Shown here: positions 12,692 to 24,595 of the stretch, in pieces
How positions within the stretch are numbered: the first letter of the stretch is position 1
Layout of the letters: each line of letters opens with the position of its first letter
DNA from: Phallusia mammillata
Lineage: Eukaryota > Chordata > Ascidiacea > Phlebobranchia > Ascidiidae
Assembly (NCBI GenBank): GCA_003260075.1
Contig: QLIY01000042.1
Coordinates: forward strand, 61,087 to 125,086
Direction: 5' to 3'
DNA length: 64,000 bases
Notes under the pieces: model-generated
The model's input: the letters and a program-made list of their open reading frames with translations, nothing else
Databases searched by the model: none
What the model was told of the DNA's origin: nothing
Program-made: the position numbers and the translations under genes

Positions 12692-12779
12692 CAGGGGTTC
12701 TTAACCTGGGGTGCACGCACCCCCAAGAGGCGCGAGAACTGTTCCTAGGGGGTGCGGGGATGCTGAATAATTAAGGTTG
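12692..12779 (+). mobile_element. hAT left end, allele-specific, truncated by N
   Basis: CAGGGGTTCTTAACCTGGGG followed by a GC-rich GTGCACGCACCCCC hairpin is a typical hAT terminus. The preceding AAGGCTTATAT is continued without it in the haplotype after the N (about 12850). The insertion is therefore heterozygous and its right part is missing. Confidence 0.65.
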
Positions 12780-13024
12780 NATTTGCTTGAACCTAATCTT
12801 TGGTCTTTTCTTGTGTTTACTAACTCGCATACCTTTAAATTAAAATTGAAGGCTTATATGATTCGGAAGGTTAAGTAATGCTAGTCCTCGTCTGGATTTT
12901 AAGTAAAAATGCTTATTGAAATTAAACTAAGGCCGGTTAAGACACTAAGGCACTGAAAATACCTTTACTGCTGTGCAAGCACTTTACAGGAGAGATTCGC
13001 GTTTTGGCATTACACATCACCTCA

Positions 13025-13096
13025 CCAGCCTTTGTAGCTCTGTTAATTTTGAGCCAGCTCCCATATTTGGTGTGGGTTCGAATCCCACGGCGGTTT
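13025..13096 (+). repeat. tRNA-derived SINE-like relic
   Basis: Contains TTTGTAGCTCTGTTAATTTTG (A-box-like) and GGGTTCGAATCCCAC (B box). The ends do not pair as an acceptor stem, so this is a pol III-derived repeat and not a tRNA gene. Confidence 0.5.
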
Positions 13097-13729
13097 ACAT
13101 TTTTTCTAGCATTTTGTACCGCAAAACTGTCTAAAATTCAGGGTCTGGGAAAATAACGCTTCTTGTACGCCACTCAATGTGTCGAAGAGGTTTTGGTTTT
13201 GTTACCTTTTTGCTAGCTCGTTTAGTTTTCGCCTTTTATCTAAATGTAGCAAAATGCCGTTTTGGATGGGTTGTTTTGGTCAAACAAACAGCTAACTTAC
13301 AAACGTTTCGGGGCACTTCGATGGAAATTTCTTTTATAGTAGTTTATGTTTTTGTTATTACTAGCTTGCTGTCGGCTAAAACACCATACACTCTGTTCCA
13401 ACTGCCACAAAACGGGTTGTTTGCATAAAAACGAAACTTCGCAAAAATACAGTGAAAACGACAGAATTATATGCTGAACAAAATCGAAAAGTAGAAAACG
13501 AAAACATGGAAAAAGTAGGCAACGTTCACTAGGGAAGGAAGTAAATGAAGGTAAACAAATAACGAGCCACTGCCCCACCCCCTTGGGCACAGAACCTTCT
13601 CGAATGCTTGGTGCTACACTTCGGTTTATAATCTTGAGGAAAAGCCACACTGCGTTGAGGTAATCATGCCGCCAAAGACATCTCTTGATTTTAAATACAT
13701 TTTGCAGTATAGACGCAAGAATCTCTTTA

Positions 13730-16700
13730 TCAGCGGTTTAAAATTTCCTGAGCGGTGGCGTTCGCTTGCGTTCTTTCCACTCTTCTCTCGCTGACGGTGG
13801 GAGTGTGTAGAAAGTGTTCCAGTGGATTTCCAGTAAAACGTCGTGCAAAGGCTTTTTTTCTTCTACATTTGCTAGTCCTTACGCATCGCTTGTTTTTTAA
13901 CACATACCCAGGTTTACATGCACATCCGGCAACGCATTTTCCTCTGCACGCGCTGCTTCGACGCAAGCGTTTGTAGTTTCTATGGAAACAGTTAACGTAC
14001 GTTGAGTAAGTGATGAATTAATAATAGACTATGTAAAAATCGGTGTAAGTGAGAACAAAAAGTGGCACTTTGCTATTGGCACAACCAGATCTGTGGAGCT
14101 CGACTACTAGATAAGTTTTAGTCGTGGCTTGAAATACCATGAGTCCCGTTTGTTTCAGAAACAACCTTGCTGTGTTTTAATGGTTATAGAAATTATCATC
14201 ATAAGTGATGAATTTTTTTGTGATATTCCAAATGTTCAAGCGGGTCAAAAGAGTATTGGTCTTGCAGAACGCACTTTTGTGAAATTTACAGCCATAAGTT
14301 TAATTTTTTATTAGTAAACCTGCTTTTCTCAGTTTTTAGAAAAACAAAAATGTATTACTCACTTGCAAGTGTATTTACACGGTGAGCTGCAAGTTGAGTA
14401 AATTTTTCCTCTCCCACACGATTCTGCAAAAAAAATATAAATTAAGTAATCTTTAAATGTTACACACAAAACGTTAATCGAGCCTTTCACATTTTATTAA
14501 TTTGAAACTCAAACTTACTTCTACAGTGCTTTTTCTCGTTCCACTTGATCGTCACGCCCTGTCGAGCACACGCTGACGTATAAGCTCGTATGGATTCGCA
14601 TGAGCAACGTTTGTGACGTGGACATTCACAACTGTCCGTTAAACATGATCTGCATATGAAAACCAGAATTAAAGCATAATAATAATAAGATACACCGCGC
14701 TTTATACAGGATGCCATGCAAACTTTGACCGTGTTAAAAAGCGTGATGAAAATGTATGCTTTTTCAAAGTCAATTTTACGAACATAAATATAACGTTTAT
14801 AGGCTCACTTGTGCAACACTTTTTGAGGAAATCAATTTAGTATGAAATTTTGTGAATATATACCAGGCCAATCCACAAACAATCTTTGACTTACGCATAA
14901 TAATCCTTAGGGTCGACTTGTCCATAACATTTCTGAAATCTCCTTGATTTGAAGATCCGGCATTTTCGTTTGGCAGCAAGTTTTATTTTGTTGCTTCTGC
15001 TGCACGGCTTGACTGACCTGTCACAAGAAACAGTATGCCTTAAAAGTATGTTACATGCGTTCATTCTATGGCAATTTTACATTGGAAATCAAGATCCCGG
15101 TTTTTGTAAATACGTTTGGCTAGAAGTTTGGTTCCTAACAGTTGTATAAAGATGGTTTTGCGTTTTTTTGGGTTTGTATAAAAAGGCAGTAGTGTTTAAT
15201 GCAGAACAGTTTAATTAATGTATTTTGCTTTACCGAATTACTTTATTACTTTTTTAGCAAACTGGAATATTCAATTGAGGGGGTGTAGCCAATCACCAAT
15301 AGGGAAGTTTTACTAAAAATTTTCGCTTTTTTACTGCAAGAATTCGAATTTTACGTGTTAACACATTATAGCATGATGCACACATTTCTTAATCTCTTGT
15401 ATACCTTGTCTTGTGGTCCGGTTTAGCACAATCTCCTTTTCCTATTAACCATGACTTGGCGAAATCGTCAACCTCGAACTTGAACATGCCGTCGCCGCCG
15501 ATAAAGTCGTCGCGGGGAAATCCGTTGTAGTTCCCGCAGAGACCGCACAATGAGCCCCTAAGTCGAGTTGCAGCGGTGATCTCCAAGAAGCTAGCTCCGT
15601 CCCAGTTTATTGAGATGCCTGTTAGCTAAATTTGTCAGTAGAGTTACATGAAGAAAAGTTTGGTAGACTGGTGACTAAAAATCGACTATTGTGTTACAAA
15701 TCCATTGAACGCAAACGATAAATTGCAATATTTCGTCAAAACATCATTTCAGTTGCACCTAATTTCAGCTGTATTAATGGGTTTTGATAGTTACGTTGGA
15801 TTTAAAGCGTTGCCTTGCAATTTTATTTTTGTTTTAAACGTTAGGTTATCGAGGCTGACCTGCGTTTGTTCGCACTTTCAGCATTTGTTGTTCCATCCAC
15901 ATAATAACATCCCCGTCTACATATGGCAGAGCGACTTTAGCTCCGTTTACCGTCGCCGCGAGATGTTGATAGAGAGATACAACTGTGTCGTTGTCTGGGG
16001 CTGCAAAAACAAAAATTGTGCTGTCTTTCTCTAAACCTATAATGCTTAAAGTTTGTGTTTTACAACTGGGGAACAACAGTGTTATTCAGCAGTCATTTAT
16101 TCCGCAGTAACCAGTTCATATTATAGCATTTGTATGCCGTGAACACATTACTGTTGCTTTGCTATTGTAAATGAAAAACAACTATGGTTAAAAGGGGGGG
16201 GGGTTTCATATTATAGCATTTGTATGCCGTGAACACGTATTGCATTACTGTTGCTTTGCTATTGTAAATGAAAAACAACTATGGTTAAAAGGTTCGCATA
16301 AGATGTATTCACTGTCAATTTGATTTTGTTTCTTATGGACGTATTGGGTCCCCGGTGACGTTTTTGGGGTTAAGATTCCAAAAAAATGTTCCTTTAGTTT
16401 CTGCTTTTACCATTCAAGTTTTCGTAAAACTTTTCCAAAACCTCATTTTCGGAAAAGTTTGTAATCAAAAAAGTGACATGAATAAAGTCGCGTCTCAAAT
16501 GGTTGAATAACACAAGTACACAGGATTACATACTCCTAATAATCTCAAACCGTTTCCTACCTGCATGAATTAGTCTGAGATGTACAGAGTTGGTCCATGA
16601 AAATCGTTTCGACTGTTTCGAGTTGTTTTCGGCAATCACTGTGAAATTTTTGCCCATGCAATCCTTGGCAAGCATGTAATTGCACGATCCTTGAAAGTTA

Positions 16701-19700
16701 AACGGACGACCGTCGAATGTTCGGTAATGTGGATCCCCAAACACAACGCATGTACCAGGTTCTATCAAAAGAGTAGTTGGTTGTAGGACAATAATGAACA
16801 GAACAACAAATCAGTTGGTAAACGTTAGGTCTATTTTTTGTGAGTTAGGCAAGCATAATTACAAACTGCTTTGTTCAATTAGTGTGTTTTTTTCTTTGTG
16901 TTTTTTAAACCGGAAATCCAGACCTCAAAACTCAAGCTGCTTTAAAATGTCCCTATAGCCTATGGTGTAATTAAATATGACTGAAACTCTGATGCCAAAA
17001 AGGAAAATTCTCACAGTTGTTGGGACGTACATTTTCTCTATCCTACATGGTATGTGTGCCCAAAATATCTGAAAGTTACTAGGCCCCAAAGCCTAAACGT
17101 AAAATCAAATTTTCACCCTCATACCTGGCACACAGCTTGGACAACATGCCCCCGGTTTCCGTTCCAGCGTGTGACCCTACAAAGGAAGAGAAACGATTTT
17201 ATTTGCGCGTTCGTCGCCAAATTCGGAAAGCACAATGTGAAGTACTTGAACAAATATGCCACAGGAAGCAAATGGGACCACCAGGCGACGTAAAGGCGTC
17301 ACATTGGAATGATGAACGTTTAATTTTTAAAAGCGTCAAGGATTATTTGCCATTGTACCTTTAAAATGTGGTAAACACAACTAATCGTAAAAAATGAGTT
17401 TTTGAAATTTTATGAGCCTTGTCGCGTTTGCCATCTAAATTCCCAATGTCAGCGAGGATTTCAAAAACCATTTGCGGCATTTGAGGCTAAGATGCATTCT
17501 TACCTGTGGACATGAGATGACCCGGTTTTCACATTCCACTTTTTGGCAACCAAAAGAACCATTCGAGCATCGGCAGGTCACACAGTTGTCCATGATCGAA
17601 TGTTCATGCTGCGCCAAAAAAGTAACATTTGAAAGAAATTCAACTATTGTCCATCACTACTTTTCCATAGGAATTTGTCAACCATCCAGACAGTGTTTTA
17701 GGAAACCAATCACCGCAATTTGTTTAACTTTTGCGTCAGGGTAAGCCGTCATGCTTTACGCCACAGAATCAAGGCGAATTCATTAACTTACGCCCGAGAA
17801 ATTAACCCGTGTGCCCCCGAGTAATAAGTCTTCGTCACCTGAACTAATCTTCCCCTGTGGTCTGTACAGTTCAGGGGCTCGTGAGTTGCACAGATTGGAC
17901 AACATCGACCTTTTTCCACTACAAGATCAGCAGCTGGGCAATCAGATGTGTCAGGACAAACTTCACGATCACAAATGACCGTCCCGTTCTGTTGAATCAC
18001 AAAGGATTAAATAATCACGTCTGTCTTTACTTTTCCAGCATTTTGACAGCTATGTTCGAAAAAAACGACAAAACACAAATAGCATTTTGAAGAGATAAAA
18101 ACGCAACAACGCCCTTTTTTGAATAGGTACAACTCAATATGACTATGATCAAAATTTGATTAAATTGTAGGTGTTTCGTATGATACACTAAATGTTTATA
18201 AGTTTGCATTCAGGTCTCAACCAAAATAGTTATAAATGTTTTCAGTGCAACGTTTACATTTTAAACAAGAGAGCATTTTTGCATTTAGGTCTTTGAAGAA
18301 GAATATATTGAAACTGTAACCATGTTACAATTTCGATATTCTCTGTCTTGTGTCGGTAATAAAAACATCTACACATGTCAATTTGTTACCTTGCAAAGAC
18401 ATTTCGTGCATTTGTCCAGAACCACAGGCTCCAAATTCTTCAAGATCTTTCTTCGAAACCAGCAATGTCCATCATGGAGTTCAAAAACTCGGCGCTGACC
18501 TAAAGTGACAAGAGAATTTGGAGATTTGATAGACAGAGCATGAGAAGTGTGTGCTACACCCTCTGCTATCTAACCTACGATAAGGGTGTTGTTATTGGCT
18601 AATCCGACAGGCTAAACTATGTGCCGCATCTCTGTTGGCAAATATGACCAGAGCCCGCCCAGAAAGCTGCCATTGTGTGACTCTTGTGGTCTAGGGTGAG
18701 ACCATTGATGTATTGCCTCTTATCGAGAATGAAAGCATTTTTATCCGTAGTAAAAGAACACGGAAAAATAAGTCGGTTTTGTCGGTTGCGTTGCGGCGAA
18801 AACTGGCAGGTTTTAAAGTGCACGAAATATTCACACATATTTGAATATTTTNATCTGGTACACCCCAGTACACCCCATCAAAGTGGTACACCCTTTAAAA
18901 ATTATGGTACACCCTGGGGTGTACAATACACCCGGTTGAAAAGCACTGGTCTAGGGTGAGACCATTGATGTATTGCCTCTTATCGAGAATGAAAGCATTT
19001 TTATCCGTAGTAAAAGAACACGGAAAAATAAGTCGGTTTTGTCGGTTGCGTTGCGGCGAAAACTGGCAGGTTTTAAAGTGCACGAAATATTCACACATAT
19101 TTGAATATTTTGTGGTAAAAACGCTTTCTATCAAAATACATTATACAGCCAAAGTGTCTTCTGGCGAATCATATTGAAACATGTAGTTTTTATGTTTTAG
19201 ACACAGAAAGGTTTTAAACAAATGGCTTACCAATACACTTTCTGCAGCAGCTTCCTTCTTCAATAACAGTACGGTCGTCATCGCAGGCTAAAACAGGACA
19301 AACTTTTTTTGAGCAGCTCATTCTTCCATCCTAAACATTTAACAACATCATTTTTTTACAATGTAGCCTATATTACAACCCTTGTGAAATTTGAACCTTG
19401 TAGCAGGGTTTATGCCACAAAAAAGCATAGAAAATGTGGCCGTTTTAAGCTTAAAAGAAAAAGTAATGTGGAAAGACCTTACAGTACACTTTATCTGTAA
19501 AAATAGCGAAGATAAACAATGTTTTGGGTGACCGATTTTTTAGTTCAATCATGCACTGAGGCAGACATTTCTTCTGGGAAGCAATTAATTACATACGATG
19601 CGTGACATGGGAAAACAGTACAATTTTACGCCAAAAACCGCTGACGACCACCTGAGATAGTCAGTTGTTTGTCGCTAATAAACAGATCGCGGCGCATATT

Positions 19701-22700
19701 CAAATCGCGATTAACTGATCCAATCCAATACACGTCATGCTGCCGGACTAAGCACGCAGGGTCAAGTTTATTTTTCTGTCATCAGCAGCTAAGTTTTACG
19801 CTAACCGAACCGACCCTAAATCTCTAAATATAAGAGTCGATTTGTTATTGGTATGTTTCATTTGGTTTTAAGGATAAATATATTAAACTAAGCCGTTTTA
19901 TGGTATTGGATTTGAACTTGCTATGCTTACAAGGTTTGCGTTGTAATGTGGCTTCCTGGAGTTTGAGGTCAACTGGCGGGGTAGTGGCTTATCATCGATT
20001 GTTTATTTGTGGTGGAAACATGACGACAAATACTTGCGAGGCCGTGTCAAACCACAACTAAAGTTTGTTCGCGTTTTTACCATACGATTTGGCTTGAGGC
20101 TCTTTGATGTCTTTTGCGCCAGGATAAAAAGACAAGATTTGCTCAACCGTGTGGAAATGCTGGAAAACGCTGGACGGTTTGGAAATAAAAAGGAAACGTC
20201 GCTTTGCTAGAATCGTTCTGGGGGATTAGATGAATCGGAATGATCCAGCCTCTTGAGCAAAACCACGTTAAAAGGCGTGGATTAAACGTCAAAATGCGCG
20301 GAATTTTATTGACATTGTCCTTTTTCGTGCGACCTATTCACACCGACGGGTGTAAAGTCGCGTGGTGCGTTGCACCGGTCGCGGTGAGGATGCAGACGTT
20401 AAGGTTTGGCTGAGACTAGCGCACGGATTATTGTGGCGCCAAGTCGTATCATCAAACATCGTCTTCCACAACAATTAATCGCACGGCGCGTGACGCCACA
20501 AACTGCAAGCTCACATCAAACGACAATGGAGCGCGAAATACGCCATGCGAACACGCGCCACCAAGGAAAATCATTACAAGAGATGGGTAGAGATAACGCC
20601 ACAGAGTCACAATGGGACGCGACATCCAGGCTTGCCGCTTGTTATCGGCCTATCATGGCGTCGCAAATCACGGCTGACCTTTAACTCACTCCCGATCTTG
20701 TGTCTGTCGTATGTAAACTTACCCGACATTGGCAGGTCGTACATGGGTTTAACTCCACAGTTTGACCCTCCTCGATAGTCTCCCCCTCATGAAAACAACC
20801 TGCGTATAAAACAGAAATGTTTGATTTATTTTCACCCAAAAAGGCCCCGAAAAGCAAATGTGGTAACGGCTTTCGAAACACCCATTAAGGTGTACGACGA
20901 ATGCCGGAAACACACGTGATATATCTACACTTTGCAAAAGATAATTCTTTGGGAGGAGATTTCGTGTTAAAATTGTGTATATCAGTGTGTTGTGTTGTAT
21001 GTTTACAGAAAACTTTGCCGAAGCAATATTGCAGATCTAGTTATAAGAACGCGATATTTCAAGTTTAGAGATTCCGCTAAAAGTAAAGTCACAAACGAAT
21101 CGTGTGAAATTCTAAAATCTATATAAAACTGTCGCAACTTCGACCTTTGCTCACTATTTTGCTTTCCGGGTTGTACAAAAAAACACTGAAATACCCCAAG
21201 GGGTAAACGTGGGGGCCCGGCTTCGGCCATCATCGCACGTCACTCGCAGTCATGCAGAACAAATGGAGTTTTGATGCGCTTGACTTGTTACCAAGCAACC
21301 GCGTGTTCACATACCGACCCCTTATATCCCGCAACATTATCGACACTTTCGTTTCCCACTTCCACACTTACCCATGCACGACGGACATCCGCATACGTCA
21401 CGTGTTTGTGTGACGTCAGACGGGCAGAAGTTGTGACATTGACGTAATGATCGAGTGACGATTCCGTCCTGAAATGTATAGAATATCAAAATAAGTTGAA
21501 GTACGTGGTTCTTGTGTGAAGTCACAACCTACCCGACACACGTGATCCACGCAACGATCGGAGTTGTCTCTCTGGTACCACACAGCGGATGAAAGTCGAT
21601 TTTCGCCGTAAATGCTGCATGCTACAAAAATGGTCTCTTTTATACGTGTTGGGTCCAAAAGTTACGATTTTTAATTCGTTTTTAAAGCTACTACTTTTGG
21701 ATTACGTTAGTACGAGTTACTGGGACAACTGTTCAGGGATTGGATTACGTCTCGTCATGGCACACTTACTTTGACAAGAGAGACAACACTGATCTTCCTG
21801 CTGAAGCAAAACGCTGCATTGTTGCAAGTCATCGCGACACACTTTCTTACTGCACTGAATAAGACCGCTCTGAAAACACAACAAAACAATAAAACCAAAT
21901 GACCACAGTGCACCAATGAACTGCGGAAACCGATTTTGTGATTCCCCGCTGTGAAAGGGCCTTTGATATTTCCTACTGTCGGAAAAATGTATGGAAAGAC
22001 GATTGCCAGTGAAGTAGTTCACGCTTCAAATAGCATTTAACTTTAACCGAATGTTGGTCTTAATTCATGATATCAGGTGCAGGCGTTCACCCTTAAGTCA
22101 GTCTGCCACTGCAAATTAGCGTCGTGCCTTGGCAAGGAAAGTAGCAAGTTCCTATTGTAACCATGCAATGAGTAAAGTGGCTGATTTTGACCCCGGTGAC
22201 TCTGGCGCTGCGCTCTCGACGGGGGACGTTTCGTTTTGACCGTGGGATACTCAGGGATGCATTTTAACCCGGCAACTTTGTGTCGCGTTTTTGGTGCAAG
22301 TGGCTAAAGTGCTGGAAGCCTGCACATGAACCGAGTCGGTGGTGGTGACAGTTGTCAGACGCGGTGAGACGACAAAAAGCACTCGAAACCACAAACGGAT
22401 TTATGAAGTACAAGTGTCTAGCCATACAACAAGAGCTGTCGTATTAAAAGGCCAAACGTCGATTTATTTTACCCATAAACCCCAAAAATTCAAGACTCAT
22501 GAATAAACCGATTGACTTTCGTGGCAACAACTTTTCTGGGCTTACTACATTTACTTTACAATTTACTACTGCAACTGGCTGTTTTCACAACTTAAGGACG
22601 GCTATTCGTTACTTATACTCCAAGGTTCTCAAAACTTGATTTTGCAAGCACATATAATTTCCCAGACAAATACACTGAGTTGTGACTCCATATAACAGGC

Positions 22701-24595
22701 AAACACGAAGTCTCTAATTTGTCAAAGTTTGTTACAAATTTGGGTTCGTTACGTGACAGACGCCTTAATTGAAACATTTTTGAAGCACTCAGTGACAATT
22801 AACACGACAGTAGCTAAATTTACTTTTTCGGTTTTTATGCTGAATTTTAAACTTCACAAATTCAATTTGTCAAAATGATTGTTTTCCGCATTGTAATTTC
22901 AATTTTCCAAAACACAGCAGATAAAATAATCATCAGCCTATAAATCGCTTTAAACACCAAGATGTTAGGCACGTTGATTTGCTGATGGAAAACACATTTT
23001 ATTTTACGCTTCAATTTCCCATGGACGGCAAAATAAATTCCCAAAATTGAACTCATTTCCTGGTTTAGGGGGTGGATTTTATGATTTTTTCGTCAGTTCG
23101 TTTTTATTATCCAATGCAAATATACGGTTGGCTTTTATGGAGATAAACAAAACCGAAACGTTCAACGCGCGTTTAGCCAACCGACAAATTCATCCCGCTG
23201 CCGTTCTAAACATCAACATTCATGCGCCAAGCGGTCTCACTCGTGTTGTGGAAAATAATATTTACTTATGGCATTTGTCATTGAGCTTTCGTGCCCAAAT
23301 TTCACCCCCAACCCGTACGCCACACTTCAAAACAAAGCTGCCAACATTTGGGGACAATGGACCCACCGATTCTTTTGGGGCTTTGTCATGGCCCACGACT
23401 CCTCAAAAGGCCCAAAGGCGCCCGGTTGCATTCCCAGATAAACGCCTCCTATCCCAATTTCGGAATTTAAACTTTTTTAAAAGTCCTGAACAATGGCTTC
23501 CAAAAAGACGGGCCTCACAAATAATAATAGCACCCACTTTATTATCGTAATCAAAGACCTTTGCCATCGAAAACGGTTCGGCGTTTGTTTAAGGGCGAAC
23601 CGCTGCGCTGAGATATTAGATGCTCTTTGGGGTAGGGGCTAATTAAAGTCACCCCACTTGTCGCAAAGGGCCCCAACGTGGACCCAGCTGTCCCACGGTG
23701 TCCCAATACACAGTTCTCACCCTGTTGTTTGGACTCAAAAAAATCCAATAGCTTAACATCTAGTCAGGTACTTTGCAATGTCGTGTAGCCTCGTTAGTGG
23801 ATCTAATAAGTGGCAATTGTGAAGACCGCAATGCTGCAATTACTATCAGATACGGATTACGCCTCTAGGACGGAATTTGTGTAAGCGTCGTGTGGTTATA
23901 CGACTACTTTGCCTCAATGATGTTTTTGTTGTTATTTTACTTGTCGTTTGTCAGTTTGCGAAAGCATAAAGCTGTTGGCGCCAATGGCGAGACTGTCTGG
24001 CAGCAATTTGGCGGTAATTTTTCTATGCGCGACATAATAAACTTGCATTGCTTGCAAATTCATCACACGTTTAAACTGAAACAAACTTAAATATCCAAAT
24101 CTTTACAACTGACCCATTTTTTATAAGTCTCCCTCAATATCGTGTTGCAATAATGCAATACCATAAAGTCATTTGTAATCTAAAGGTTTATAAATTTAGA
24201 AAATGACGCTTTTCTAAATTCGGAATGTAAATGTCACTTTTTGACAGCGGTATGACTCAGTCGACAAGCCCTGCTTTTCGAAACTGCAAAACACACAGCT
24301 CTGTGTTGTGCAACCCTTATTCATAGAAGATAACGCAAATGGCCGGCAAAGGCGGTATGATAACACTCACCTTACACATGCAGGTTACACAGGGAATATT
24401 GTTCAGCAACGGCAGGTTGGCTACTTCGCCTTCAGATGAGCATTTTTCGCTATGCCCTGCCAAAGTATATCCGTTTTAATTCATATCATAAAATTCTTAA
24501 CCATAAAAGCTGCATATCTTACCTTCTAGTTTGATCGCACTGACAGCTAGTACTCCAGGCAAAAGTATACATAAAAACCACTGAGTAATTGGCAT
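13730..24595 (-). CDS. BMPER-like: BMPER / crossveinless-2-like secreted BMP regulator, copy A
   Basis: Family members are secreted BMP-binding proteins that raise or lower BMP signalling. All 18 exons close in phase, 5' to 3': 24523-24595, 24371-24456, 21770-21869, 21533-21621, 21372-21468, 20723-20799, 19231-19330, 18390-18499, 17839-17988, 17504-17608, 17125-17176, 16561-16761, 15860-16000, 15405-15618, 14895-15017, 14519-14649, 14363-14423, 13730-13979; about 719 residues. Exon 1 starts [20 protein letters not shown], a signal peptide. Five von Willebrand C modules follow (half-modules show CxxCxC and CCxxC, e.g. PCVTCMC, QCCLSC, PCTTCQC). Then comes a VWD domain with [10 protein letters not shown] (GDPH is the family's acid-labile cleavage site) and [12 protein letters not shown]8 domain ([13 protein letters not shown]) and a TIL-like cysteine module ([15 protein letters not shown]) end the protein. 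This is the full BMPER order. Last intron of module 1 is 2.5 kb. Confidence 0.95.
16110..16293. repeat. Allelic duplication across a G-run
   Basis: TTCATATTATAGCATTTG... to AACTATGGTTAAAAGG is present at about 16116-16193 and 16207-16291, joined by G at 16194-16203. The alleles differ by a short insertion (CGTATTG). Confidence 0.85.
18684..19112. repeat. Allelic duplication, joined at an N and a transposon end
   Basis: The stretch from GTGGTCTAGGGTGAGACC to TTTGAATATTTT occurs at 18686-18851 and again at 18949-19111, nearly identical. Between them are the N at 18852 and 96 bases of a transposon right end. It lies in an intron of BMPER copy A. Confidence 0.88.
18853..18948. mobile_element. 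Right end of a hAT-type element, allele-specific
   Basis: Several GGTACACCC repeats lead to GTTGAAAAGCACTG, which abuts GTCTAGGG. The other haplotype (18689 onwards) reads directly TGTGGTCTAGGG, an empty site. The left part of the element is missing at the N. Confidence 0.65.

Larger units (their letters stand above)
10042..13729. other. Intergenic region between convergent genes
   Basis: No supported exon. Contents: the ORP 3' UTR region directly after 10041; allelic duplications with G-runs at 10785-10795 and 11858-11868 and an N at 12780; a TAG/GT microsatellite at about 11790-11828; a CGGGCTT-rich degenerate repeat near 12450-12610; a truncated hAT end at 12692; a SINE-like tRNA relic near 13025-13096. 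The 117-codon and shorter open frames look like chance. Confidence 0.7.
15001..24370. other. Introns of BMPER copy A: contents
   Basis: Besides the listed exons, the introns hold allelic duplications (about 16110-16290, 18684-19112), a transposon end at 18853-18948, and CpG-richer stretches at about 20280-20690, 22130-22400 and 23160-23750. The last contains an open frame of 167 codons on the + strand (23047-23550) with no recognisable similarity. These stretches could be regulatory; nothing in them identifies a gene. Confidence 0.55.
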
